Shown here: piece after piece, positions 51,382 through 59,907 of the stretch
Layout of the letters: the number at the start of each line of letters is the position of its first letter
How positions within the stretch are numbered: the first letter of the stretch is position 1
Source of the DNA: Lujinxingiaceae bacterium
Lineage (GTDB): Bacteria > Myxococcota_A > Bradymonadia > Bradymonadales > Bradymonadaceae
Assembly: GCA_013697635.1 (NCBI GenBank)
Contig: JACCWM010000198.1
Coordinates: forward strand, 1 to 64,000
Reading direction: 5' to 3'
DNA: 64,000 nucleotides
The notes under the pieces: model-generated
Seen by the model: only the letters and a program-made list of their open reading frames with translations
What the model was told of the DNA's origin: nothing
Databases searched by the model: none
Position numbers and translations under genes: made by a program

Positions 51382-52365
51382 TTAGACGAGAATGAGCGTA
51401 GCCAGCAGCAGGCCGCCGACAAAGCAGGCCATGATCGGCCGCTCGAGGCTGGGGTTTTCGGTGGCGCGTGCCAGATGCGCGAAGGCCGGCAGGCCAATGA
51501 GCAACCAGGCGGCGGCTGGCGCGACCGGCTGATTGGCCAGCGGCCACATTGCGCAGGCCGCCGTGATCAACAGCCAGGCACGCGGCGTCTCGCGCAGATA
51601 GCGCAGGGCCAAGAGCAGTGTGAGCAGGCAGACGGCAGCGAGCGCAAGCTCCGCTGAGTGCGCCTCCCAGCCCTGCCAGCTCCAGGACTGGCGCCAGGTG
51701 GCCTCGCTGTGCAGCCCGCGAAGCGAGACGCCGGCTCGCCCGGCAAGCGCGGTGGCCAACACGATCCAGGCGGTAAAGCACACCGGCGGCCCGAGCACGA
51801 GCAGCATACGCGTGTAGGCGGGTTGTTTGGCCGCCAGATAGGACTTCCATCCGATCACGGCCAGCGCCGGCCACAGGATCAAGAACTCGGGCTTGCATCC
51901 CAAGACCAGCGCGCAGCACAAAAGCGCGCTGCGATGGCGGCCCTGGCTTGCCAGCGCAAGGCTCAGCGTGCCCAGACCCACCACGAGCGTCCAGGCCGGA
52001 TCGAGCAGCGTCCAGATCATCAGCGGGCAACAGGCCCAAAGCCAGGCGGCGCGCTCGGCGACGTGGGGCAAGCTGTCGCGACGCGCAAAGTTGTAGACGC
52101 CCACCGTGGCCGCCAATAGAACCAGCTCGCCAAGCACAAACACCATCGCCGCAGGCGGCCAGGGGGTGTAGGCGCCGATCGCACCAAGGCCTGTGTGCAG
52201 CATGGCGAGCAGCGGTGCGCCGCTCGCGCCAAGCTTTGCGTGCGCGTGCCCAAGCACGTTGTGACCGCAAGCGAGCGCAGCGATCCAGAGCAGCACGCGG
52301 CTGCAAAGCCAGGCCATCAGGGCCGTACGGTAACCAGGATTTATGTGTGCGATAAGTGGATGCAT
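51382..52365 (-). CDS. Polytopic membrane protein, possibly GT-C glycosyltransferase-like
   Basis: Integral membrane protein of 327 residues with about eight or nine hydrophobic helices. The segments WLWACCPLMIWTLLDPAW and LVLGCKPEFLILWPAL resemble polyprenol-phosphate-dependent mannosyltransferase-like proteins, where a charged residue in the first outside loop is catalytic, but no firm family motif is visible. The reading frame is chosen over a longer overlapping one because its composition is that of a membrane protein. It follows the FHA-GGDEF gene by 50 bases and may share its transcript. Confidence 0.65.
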   Translation of the reverse strand: MHPLIAHINPGYRTALMAWLCSRVLLWIAALACGHNVLGHAHAKLGASGAPLLAMLHTGLGAIGAYTPWPPAAMVFVLGELVLLAATVGVYNFARRDSLPHVAERAAWLWACCPLMIWTLLDPAWTLVVGLGTLSLALASQGRHRSALLCCALVLGCKPEFLILWPALAVIGWKSYLAAKQPAYTRMLLVLGPPVCFTAWIVLATALAGRAGVSLRGLHSEATWRQSWSWQGWEAHSAELALAAVCLLTLLLALRYLRETPRAWLLITAACAMWPLANQPVAPAAAWLLIGLPAFAHLARATENPSLERPIMACFVGGLLLATLILV

Positions 52366-52415
52366 GGCCCGAGCGAGTGTATCGCCCAGGCGCTGTGCAG
52401 CAATTTTTTTGAGCG

Positions 52416-53372
52416 TCAGCGGGTCTGTTGCGGCTGGGCAATCATCACGCGGTTTCGACCGGCGTGCTTGGCGTCGTAGAGCGCGGCATCGGCTGCGGCG
52501 ACGAGTTCATCGCCGTTTCGTGCGCCGAGCTCGGGGATTGCGGCAACACCAAGGCTTATCGTGATCGCGATGTTGCGACCGTCGTAGAAAAACGGCGTGT
52601 TGGCCACGATCTGGCGCAGGCGGTCAGCGAGCAGCGCAGCCTGCTGGCTGCCGATGCCGCGGCAGATGATCGCAAACTCCTCGCCGCCGTAGCGCGCGAA
52701 GATATCCTCGGTGCGAAGTGAGGCGGTGGCCAAATTCGAGAGCTTGATCAGCACGGCGTCGCCGGCCAGATGGCCGAAGTTGTCGTTGACCGGCTTGAAG
52801 TGGTCAACATCGAACATGATCAAGCTCAGCACCGTGCCGTGGCGCAGCGCGAAGGCCAGCTCGGTCTGCAACTGCGTGATGAAGTAGCTCTTGTTGAAGG
52901 CCTTGGTCAGGCCGTCGCGAAGCGCTGCGTCGAACATCTGCTGCTGAAAGTTTTCGTCGAGCTTGTCGTGGTAGGTGAACTTGAGAATCGTCGTCGAGCC
53001 CAGCGTGATCTTGTCACCGTCTTGGAGGCGCTGGGGAATCGCCACGCGCTCGCCATTGAGGTAGGTGCCGTTGGCGCTTTGCAGATCTTCGACGAGCACG
53101 TCGGCGCCGCGCGAGAAGATGCGCGCGTGCATGCGCGAAATACCCACGTCCTGGACGAAGAAGTCGGCCTTGGACGAGCGTCCAACTGAGGTTTCTTCCT
53201 TCTCGACCTTGAACATTTTGCCGACGTGAGGGCCGGCGATGACGATCAGATATGCCTGATTTCGCTCCTGATGCTGCAAGCGCGCTTGCTTGAGCATGTT
53301 CGAGTCCACAATCTGGGTCGACTCGGAGTTTTCGGCGAGATCATCAAAGCCGTAAGGATGATCGTCTGTCAT
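52416..53372 (-). CDS. Diguanylate cyclase with N-terminal FHA domain
   Basis: Cytosolic protein of 318 residues that should make cyclic di-GMP. The FHA domain (about residues 62-130) keeps the phosphothreonine-binding residues: GRSSKAD, SRMHA and NGTYLNG. The GGDEF domain (about 150-312) has the active-site sequence GGEEF (229-233) and the inhibitory I-site RTED (220-223) five residues before it, plus FDVDHFKPVNDNFGH. The FHA domain would let Ser/Thr kinase signals control c-di-GMP production, fitting the many kinases in this window. No Shine-Dalgarno sequence is obvious before ATG 53372. Confidence 0.94.
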   Translation of the reverse strand: MTDDHPYGFDDLAENSESTQIVDSNMLKQARLQHQERNQAYLIVIAGPHVGKMFKVEKEETSVGRSSKADFFVQDVGISRMHARIFSRGADVLVEDLQSANGTYLNGERVAIPQRLQDGDKITLGSTTILKFTYHDKLDENFQQQMFDAALRDGLTKAFNKSYFITQLQTELAFALRHGTVLSLIMFDVDHFKPVNDNFGHLAGDAVLIKLSNLATASLRTEDIFARYGGEEFAIICRGIGSQQAALLADRLRQIVANTPFFYDGRNIAITISLGVAAIPELGARNGDELVAAADAALYDAKHAGRNRVMIAQPQQTR

Positions 53373-53510
53373 GGTTGAGCCGTTGTGCTGATGGTGTTGA
53401 AAATCTTCATGGATCGCCCAAACAGGGTCAAAACCGGGAGGTTCGAAATTTCCATGGCTGAGATTACCCTTAGTGCCCCACGCCGCGCAATACGAAGATC
53501 AATCTTTGAT

Positions 53511-54176
53511 TCAGGGCACGTACTTATTGATCTCGCGTTGAATGGCATGGTGTGTGTCACGCTCTTTGAGCGCGCGCAATAGCTTGGTTGCGGAATCGCC
53601 GCCGTGTTTGCCCAGCGCCGAGATTGCGGTGAGTCGAAGCTGCAGATCCGGGTCCGAGAGCAGCGGCGCGAGATGCTCGATCGAATGAACGCCGCGGCTC
53701 TTGGCCAGCGCGATCATGGCGCGGTGGCGCATCAGGCCAAGCGTGCGCGCCTCCTCGCTGGGCGTGGACTCGGGCACCGGCGCGATGCGCGCGATCAGAT
53801 AGAGCGTAGCCGCGCTCTCATCGTAGAGACCCATGGCGTCGACGGCGCGAAGGCGCATCGAGGGTGCCACCGCTTCGTCCTCGGCCAGGGCGCGAAGCAC
53901 GGCCATCAAGGGCTCGGCCTCGGCTACAGCGTCGAGATCGGCGCGGCTGGGAAAGTGATGGTAGCCGCTGAGCAGCAGCACGACCTTCTCGCGCGCCTTG
54001 GCCTGCTCGAGCTGCTCGGGCGTGACCGGGTGCACAGGCTTGGTGGCCTGATCCGAGCTGGCCCGATCTTGGCTGGCCTGATCGAGGGTCGAATCGTCTT
54101 GAGCCATGGCTACGGCGCCCACGGTCAGCGTTGCAGCAGCGAGTAGAATGGCCAGTGTGTGTGTCAATCGCTTCAT
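53511..54176 (-). CDS. Secreted HEAT-repeat protein
   Basis: Periplasmic protein of 221 residues with a cleavable signal peptide (ends near VAMAQD). After an acidic/Gln linker come helical HEAT-like repeats (MRLRAVDAMGLYDE, LGLMRHRAMIALAKSRG, LQLRLTAISALGKHG). These normally act as protein-binding scaffolds. The ATG follows GAGGAAACAAA. It ends 138 bases before the start of the FHA-GGDEF gene in the same direction and lies downstream of the metzincin gene; no functional link is evident. Confidence 0.82.
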   Translation of the reverse strand: MKRLTHTLAILLAAATLTVGAVAMAQDDSTLDQASQDRASSDQATKPVHPVTPEQLEQAKAREKVVLLLSGYHHFPSRADLDAVAEAEPLMAVLRALAEDEAVAPSMRLRAVDAMGLYDESAATLYLIARIAPVPESTPSEEARTLGLMRHRAMIALAKSRGVHSIEHLAPLLSDPDLQLRLTAISALGKHGGDSATKLLRALKERDTHHAIQREINKYVP

Positions 54177-54226
54177 TTTGTTTCCTCATGTCAACGGTCT
54201 CATTGGTAGACGAGCCGTTGTCGCAA

Positions 54227-56260
54227 TTATTTCACCAGCGGGCTTCGTTTGACGACAAAAGATTGGCCCGGCGTCGTCAGGCGTTGATCGTTGCCCAACG
54301 AGAAGGGGAACATGAAGTTCTTGGCGTCCGAACAAAGATAGCCCAGGTTGGGATAGATGCACTGTGGGGTGTCGGTTATCGGATCGTGTTCGGCACCCTG
54401 ATGCTCGGTGGTGTGGCGAAGGCCCAAGAAGTGGCCGATCTCGTGGGCCATGGTCTGGCCCAGCGTGGCATTGTCGCGACCGAGGCTGGCAGTGCTAAAG
54501 ACCAGACCGGAGCCGGAGTTGCCGTGCACGCCGGCCATTCCCGGCAAGCCCGCCGAGACGCCGAGCAGGCCGGGCGCCTCGGAGATCGCAAAGTCATTGA
54601 TCAAGAAGACGTTGACCGCCAGGCTCTCGTCGACCGTGCTGCCCTGCGCCTCGCTCGTGGCCACCAGACCGAAGATGTCACCAAAGTCGCGCAGCATCGA
54701 GTAGTTGTCGATCGTGGCCTTGGATGGGTCGACGTAGTTGGCCACGCGCACCTGCACGTTCATCGAGGTGTAGATCGACTGCATGACCTGCACGACCTGC
54801 TTCATGTTGGTGTTGGCCGCGGCCGTGGCCGCCGTCAGGTTGGGCACGCCCACCAGATAGATATTGACGTCGAGCTTGGTGCCGGCGGACATCTTGGGAA
54901 TCATGTAGTAGCAGATGCTCGACGAGTCGCTCTGCACGTTGAGCGTGTACTGGCCCGGACCAAAGCCGTTGGAGAAGCGCGCATCGTTGCTCGCAGGAAA
55001 CAAGATCGGCGCCAGGCTCTCGAGGATCAGCGGGTTGATCGCGTGAAACTTGTACTCGGTCTCGATGTTGAGCGTCGAGCCGTTGGGAAGGCGCATGGTC
55101 GTGGGCTTGATCGGACGGCTGTTCGAGGTAAACGGCGCGATGTAAAAGCCAATCGCGCCGGCCGGCACGGTAAATGTCAGCGCCTTGGACGCGCCGCACT
55201 TGATGTCAAAAAGGTTCGCGCCGGTGGTGTCGGGCGCGATGTATTCGACCTTGGAGTCGCAAAACTTGTTGCCCTCGATTCCGGCGCGGCACTTGTAGCC
55301 GGTGCGGCAATCGCTGTCCGCTGCGCAGCTCGCCATGCAGGTCGTCGAGCGCTCGCGGCTGATGCAAATCGAGCTGCCATTGCAATCGGTGTCGTCCTTG
55401 CAGTTTCGCGTCGTGCAGTAGCCGCCCGGAAAGCTCATCTGCCCGTCGGCGCCCTCGGCCTCGCGGATGCACGTGTTGCCCTTGCAGTTGACGTTGGCCA
55501 CGCAGGTCTTGCCATCGTCGACGCCGTCGGGGTTTTTCGTCTCGACGCGATCGGCCTCCACGCACACCTTGCTGCCCTGGTAGGTCTGGCAGGCATAGCC
55601 GTGGCGGCAATCCCCATCGGCCGCGCAGGTCGCAAGGCAGCCGTCGACCTGGTCGGCGGCCGCCGCGTCCGGGTTGAGCGTCACACACGTGCTCTTGGTC
55701 GGGCAGCTCGCCGAGCCATCACAACCAAGGCGCGTGCAATAGCCACCAAAGAGGTTGGTCAAGCACGTGCCCCCCTGGCCGCACTGCAGATCGTTGGTGC
55801 AACCCGAGCCGACCGCGCCCTGGGGCGTGGCGTTGGTTGCATTGGGCGGCAGGCAGACCTGCACGTCCTCGAGCACCACGCACGCATAGCCCTCGGCCTC
55901 GCGCCGACAGCTACCATCAAAGCGGCACATCTCGTAGCAGGCCGCCACCTCGACATTGTCGATCTTGGTGCGAAAGCACTCCGACGAAAAGCCCGAGCAA
56001 CCCTGCTTGTCACACTGCAAGGTCGTGCAATAGCCGCCCGGATAGCCCGCCCGCGCGGTCAGACAACGACCACCCAGACACTCGAAGTTCTCCGTGCAAG
56101 CCGCCCCGTCGCTGATCGAGTCGAGAAATTCGCCGACTTTGCCCAGCGTCTCACAACTGAGCAAAAAGACGCTCAGCACAAGCAACAGCGCCAGGGTCAA
56201 CGAGAAAGGCAGGCGCGGTGCGCGCCAGATGGGATCGGTGGTAGCAGCAGACATGGACAT
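54227..56260 (-). CDS. Cys-rich lipoprotein with metzincin-type metallopeptidase domain
   Basis: Lipoprotein of 677 residues (ATG 56260 after CACAGGA; lipobox FLLSC). Residues about 45-350 contain many Cys in modules resembling those of the protein at 46504-48903 (CLGGRCLT, GGYCTTLQC, CAADGDCRHGYAC). The C-terminal domain carries the metzincin zinc motif HEIGHFLGLRH (H606, E607, H610, H616) and later NFMFPF, which may be the Met-turn; M43/pappalysin-like proteins have this arrangement. A secreted, surface-anchored protease is the likely role. It is divergent from the PPTase gene across a 226-base gap. Confidence 0.88.
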   Translation of the reverse strand: MSMSAATTDPIWRAPRLPFSLTLALLLVLSVFLLSCETLGKVGEFLDSISDGAACTENFECLGGRCLTARAGYPGGYCTTLQCDKQGCSGFSSECFRTKIDNVEVAACYEMCRFDGSCRREAEGYACVVLEDVQVCLPPNATNATPQGAVGSGCTNDLQCGQGGTCLTNLFGGYCTRLGCDGSASCPTKSTCVTLNPDAAAADQVDGCLATCAADGDCRHGYACQTYQGSKVCVEADRVETKNPDGVDDGKTCVANVNCKGNTCIREAEGADGQMSFPGGYCTTRNCKDDTDCNGSSICISRERSTTCMASCAADSDCRTGYKCRAGIEGNKFCDSKVEYIAPDTTGANLFDIKCGASKALTFTVPAGAIGFYIAPFTSNSRPIKPTTMRLPNGSTLNIETEYKFHAINPLILESLAPILFPASNDARFSNGFGPGQYTLNVQSDSSSICYYMIPKMSAGTKLDVNIYLVGVPNLTAATAAANTNMKQVVQVMQSIYTSMNVQVRVANYVDPSKATIDNYSMLRDFGDIFGLVATSEAQGSTVDESLAVNVFLINDFAISEAPGLLGVSAGLPGMAGVHGNSGSGLVFSTASLGRDNATLGQTMAHEIGHFLGLRHTTEHQGAEHDPITDTPQCIYPNLGYLCSDAKNFMFPFSLGNDQRLTTPGQSFVVKRSPLVK

Positions 56261-56486
56261 TGGAATCCTGTGAAAGCGTCCCCAACTCGAGACGCCGGCT
56301 TGGACGAAACGCGCCGTAGCTTTATTTACAGGATTTCCAATCGGATTGATATGGCTGCGACAAGACAAATGATCAGGGCATCAAAAGCGCCTCGATGGAC
56401 AGCGCGGCGGACTTCACATACGTTTGGGCGCGCGATCCGGCTCGCCTGGCGAGCGCAACGATTTCTTAGCGGGTGTGTGGCCACAG

Positions 56487-57296
56487 ATGAGCAGTGAACA
56501 CGGCGCGCAGCTTTTGTGTGAACCCGAAGGCGATCAGGTTCACCTGTGGGTGGTGCGCACCCAGGCGGCCGTCGAGCCGGCGATCTTGGAGCGATACCGG
56601 GCGCTGTTGAGCGCGCAGGAGCGCGCTCAGTATGGGCGCTTTTTGCGGGCGCGTGACAGCCACCGTTATCTGGTGACGCGCGCGCTGGTGCGCTCGGTGC
56701 TGTCGCGCTACCGCGAGCGCTCGCCCGAGCAGTGGTGCTTTGACCAGGGGCCGCACGGGCGCCCGCAGCTGCAGGGTGCGGGTAAGCTGCGCTTCAACCT
56801 GTCGCATACCAATGCCATGGTCGTGCTGGCCCTTGGCTGTGAGCGCGAGATCGGGGTCGATGTCGAGGACGCGGGCCGCTCGTGCGATATGCTCAACATC
56901 GCAGCGCACTACTTTTCGCCCGGCGAGTTGGCCTGTCTGCGGGCGCTGGAGGGGGCCGAGCTTCGCCGCTGTTTTTTTTCGCTGTGGACGCTCAAAGAGG
57001 CCTACATCAAGGCGCGCGGCATCGGTTTTGCGCTGGCGCTCGATCAGTTCTCGTTTCAAATCGATGCCAGCGGGCGCATTGGCATGCACATCGAGGCTTC
57101 ACTGGGCGATGATGCCGGTAGCTGGCAGTTCTGGCAGCTCGAGGTGGGCGACGATCACATCCTCGCGCTGGCCATTCGCGCCGCGGCCGAGGCCTCGCTG
57201 AGCCTGACGATTCGCACGACCCTGCCTCTGGTCAAAGAACAGATCGTCGCGCACGAGGCTGCGATCAACCGGCGAAGCGCGCTCGAGCTGGGTTGA
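56487..57296 (+). CDS. 4'-phosphopantetheinyl transferase, Sfp type
   Basis: Transfers the phosphopantetheine arm of CoA to a carrier protein Ser. The 269-residue protein has both halves of the Sfp fold: HGRPQL, FNLSHTNAMVVLALG, GVDVED (metal-binding Asp and Glu) and FFSLWTLKEAYIKARGIG. Sfp-type enzymes usually serve polyketide or nonribosomal peptide synthases, but no such genes are in the window. ATG 56487 gives the usual N-terminus; the frame is open upstream with no good ribosome site. It is followed 82 bases later by the GH92 gene on the same strand. Confidence 0.92.
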   Translation: MSSEHGAQLLCEPEGDQVHLWVVRTQAAVEPAILERYRALLSAQERAQYGRFLRARDSHRYLVTRALVRSVLSRYRERSPEQWCFDQGPHGRPQLQGAGKLRFNLSHTNAMVVLALGCEREIGVDVEDAGRSCDMLNIAAHYFSPGELACLRALEGAELRRCFFSLWTLKEAYIKARGIGFALALDQFSFQIDASGRIGMHIEASLGDDAGSWQFWQLEVGDDHILALAIRAAAEASLSLTIRTTLPLVKEQIVAHEAAINRRSALELG

Positions 57297-57378
57297 GAGT
57301 CGCCGCCGGGTGTCAATCGGGTTGTCCTGGCGCGGGCTCTTCGCTACATTCTGCAGGCCCCAAACCCCAAGGAGTCGC

Positions 57379-59790
57379 ATGCGCGTGCAACGCTTTCGTC
57401 TGATTCTGCTCGTTTTGCTCGCTGCTGGTGTGACGCCCGGCTGCTCTGATGATGCGCCCGTGGCGGCCGTCGACGTGGCCGACGTGGCCGACGCGGCCTT
57501 GGATGCTGTGGCCGAGCACGATCTGAGCCCGAGCGATTTGGGTGCGAGCGACATCGCAGCCGACGTGGCCGACGTGGCCTTGGGTCCGGACGCCGAGGTC
57601 GGCGCGCCGATCATCGAGGAGCTGATCACCGGTGCGATGGCCTTCGATCTCGTCGATCCATTCATCGGCACCGGAGGCTTGGGTTTTGGCTACGCGGCGC
57701 TGACGCCGGCCGCACAGATGCCCTTTGGCCTGGTGCGCCTGGGGCCGGATACGACGCAACGCACCAGCCATCCGGGCTTTAACCACTTCTCGGGCTACTA
57801 TGACCTCGATTCGGACGTGCGCGGTTTCAGCCACCTGCACTTCGTGGCGACGGGCGTTCCCGATTACGGAAACCTGCGCGTGATGCCCCAGCGCAGCGTG
57901 CGCCAGACGCCGCCGCACATCTGGTATACGGCGCTCGACAAGCAAAGTGAGCAGGCCTCACCGGGTTATTATACGGCGCGCCTTCCAGACGAGCAGGTGC
58001 AAGTCGAGCTCACTGCCAGCGAGTTCGGCGGCTTTCATCGCTACAGCTTCGATGGTGAGGGGGTGGCCCATCTGACGATCGACGCCGGCTCGAGCGTGAC
58101 CAACAACGACGTGATCGCAAGCCACGTCGAGGTCACAGCGAACAAGATCACCGGTTGGGCGACGCATGCCGGGCCCTATACGGGGCGAAGTCGGCCCTTT
58201 ACCGTGCATTTTTCGATCACGATCGAGCCGGCAGCCGACGCCGTGTGGACCTGGCAAGACGGCGAGTTCAACGAGGAGGCGACAAGCGCGGAGGGCAACC
58301 AGACCGGCGCCGTGTTGCGCTTCGAGGCGTTGCAAAGGCCCGTGGAGCTTCGCGTGGGCGTCTCGATCGTCGATCTCGACGCGGCCGAGGCCAACCGCGT
58401 CGCCCAGCTCGACGGCAAGAGCCTCGAGCAGGTGCGCGCGGCGGCGCGCACAGCCTGGATCGACAAGCTCGGGCGCGCGCGGATCAAGGGCGCAAACGCC
58501 GACGTGGCGACGATCTTTTATACGGCGCTCTACAACGTCTACCGCATGCCGACGCGCTTTGACGGCGTCGACGGGCGCTACCGGGGCCTCGATGGTGAGG
58601 TGCACACAACCGACGGGTGGACCTATTACACGGATCTGTCGCTTTGGGACACGTTTCGCACGCTGCATCCCTGGCTGAGCTTGACCGACGTCGATGAGCA
58701 GCGCCACGTGCTGCGCTCGCTGGCGGCGATGCGCAAAGACGGCGGCTATTTTCCGCGCTGGCCGGCCGCGCTCAGCTACACCGGCGGCATGCTCGGCTCG
58801 TGGGCCGACGTGCTCTTTGCCGAGAGCGCGCTCAAGGGCATCGAAGGCGTCGATTACGCCGATGCCTACGTCGGTCTGCGCGAGCTGGCCATGGTTCAAC
58901 CGCCGCCGGCTGCGGGTTTTTCGGGCCGAAGCGGCATCGCCGAGTACATCGAACATGGCTACGTTCCGGTCGAGGCCGGTCACGACTCGGCCTCGCGCAC
59001 GCTCGAGTACGCCTGGGGCGACTTCGCTCTGGCCAATCTGGCAGGCCACCTCGATTACACCGAGGACGAGGCGCTCTTTCGCCAACGCGCCGGCTACTAC
59101 AAGAATCTCTTTCACAGCGACAGCGGCTTTTTTCGCCCGCGCCACGCCGACGGCAGCTTCGATCTGAGCCGCACCACCGAGACCGTGCACATGGGCGGCG
59201 GCCCTTTCACCGAAGGCAGCGCCTGGCACTGGCGCTTTTACGCGCTGCACGACCCGTCGGGCCTGGTCGAGCTCTTCGGTGGCAAGGCCGCGCTCGACGA
59301 GGCGCTCGAGGCCTTCTTTGCCAAGTCGGCGCTGGGAAAAACGCGCCCCATCAACACGGTGCTGCCCGACATCTACTACTGGCACGGCAACGAGCCTGCG
59401 ATCCACGCCGCGCTGCTCTTTCACAGCGTCGATCGCTACGATCGCCTGGCGCACTGGGTGCGACAAATCCAGACGCGCCTCTACACCACGGGCCGAGACG
59501 GCATCCCTGGCAATGACGACGGCGGCACGCTCTCGGCCTGGTATCTGTTCAACGCGCTGGGGTTGTATCCGGTGGCGGGCAGCGATCGCTACCTGCTCAG
59601 CGTGCCGATCGTACCCTACGCTGAGCTCGACACAGCGAGCGGCACGCTGATCATCGAGGCCGACGGCGCGGCCCCGCGCGATCAGCGCGTGGCCGCCGTC
59701 AGCCTCGACGGCGAGCCGATCGAAGGCGGCGAGCTGCGCCACGCTCAGTTACAGGCCGCGACGCTGCGCTTTAGCTTGAGTGAGCCTTGA
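57379..59790 (+). CDS. GH92 family glycosidase, lipoprotein
   Basis: Predicted exo-acting alpha-mannosidase of glycoside hydrolase family 92, 803 residues, lipid-anchored (lipobox TPGC) with a long Ala/Asp/Val-rich linker (residues about 25-75) before the enzyme. GH92 signatures are VDPFIGTGG, AAQMPFGLVRLGPDT, SLWDTFRTLHPWL, TEGSAWHWRFYALHD (catalytic Glu) and IPGNDDGGTLSAWYLFNALGLYPV (catalytic Asp and calcium site). Family members release mannose from N-glycans or mannans and are calcium dependent. AAGGAGTCGC gives a clear start at ATG 57379. The enzyme would process glycans outside the cell, for example from prey or eukaryotic material. Confidence 0.94.
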   Translation: MRVQRFRLILLVLLAAGVTPGCSDDAPVAAVDVADVADAALDAVAEHDLSPSDLGASDIAADVADVALGPDAEVGAPIIEELITGAMAFDLVDPFIGTGGLGFGYAALTPAAQMPFGLVRLGPDTTQRTSHPGFNHFSGYYDLDSDVRGFSHLHFVATGVPDYGNLRVMPQRSVRQTPPHIWYTALDKQSEQASPGYYTARLPDEQVQVELTASEFGGFHRYSFDGEGVAHLTIDAGSSVTNNDVIASHVEVTANKITGWATHAGPYTGRSRPFTVHFSITIEPAADAVWTWQDGEFNEEATSAEGNQTGAVLRFEALQRPVELRVGVSIVDLDAAEANRVAQLDGKSLEQVRAAARTAWIDKLGRARIKGANADVATIFYTALYNVYRMPTRFDGVDGRYRGLDGEVHTTDGWTYYTDLSLWDTFRTLHPWLSLTDVDEQRHVLRSLAAMRKDGGYFPRWPAALSYTGGMLGSWADVLFAESALKGIEGVDYADAYVGLRELAMVQPPPAAGFSGRSGIAEYIEHGYVPVEAGHDSASRTLEYAWGDFALANLAGHLDYTEDEALFRQRAGYYKNLFHSDSGFFRPRHADGSFDLSRTTETVHMGGGPFTEGSAWHWRFYALHDPSGLVELFGGKAALDEALEAFFAKSALGKTRPINTVLPDIYYWHGNEPAIHAALLFHSVDRYDRLAHWVRQIQTRLYTTGRDGIPGNDDGGTLSAWYLFNALGLYPVAGSDRYLLSVPIVPYAELDTASGTLIIEADGAAPRDQRVAAVSLDGEPIEGGELRHAQLQAATLRFSLSEP

Positions 59791-59907
59791 GATCGCTGGC
59801 GGCGGCATCGGCAACAGGCGCTTCCAACAGCGGAAAATCCACGCGAACGCGCGTTCCCTTGCCGTCCCCAAAGCCTATCGGGATGGACCTTGACACAAGC
59901 GCGCGTT
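59771..59907 (-). pseudogene. Remnant of a sensor histidine kinase C-terminus
   Basis: On the minus strand, between the stop of the DUF3352-like gene and a TAA at 59771-59773, one frame reads IGFGDGKGTRVRVDFPLLEA, the form taken by the end of a histidine kinase ATPase domain. Nothing upstream in that frame continues the kinase, and there is no start codon, so it looks like a leftover tail after deletion of the rest. It overlaps the last 20 bases of the GH92 gene on the other strand. Recognition rests on about 20 residues only. Confidence 0.35.

Noticed and set aside
53385-53582. Possible 65-residue gene on the plus strand
   Set aside because: It overlaps the end of the HEAT-repeat gene and lies in a region that should hold the promoter of the FHA-GGDEF gene. 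No family resemblance.
54131-56497. Open frame of 788 codons on the plus strand
   Set aside because: It is antisense to the metzincin lipoprotein, which has an intact zinc site, signal peptide and ribosome site.
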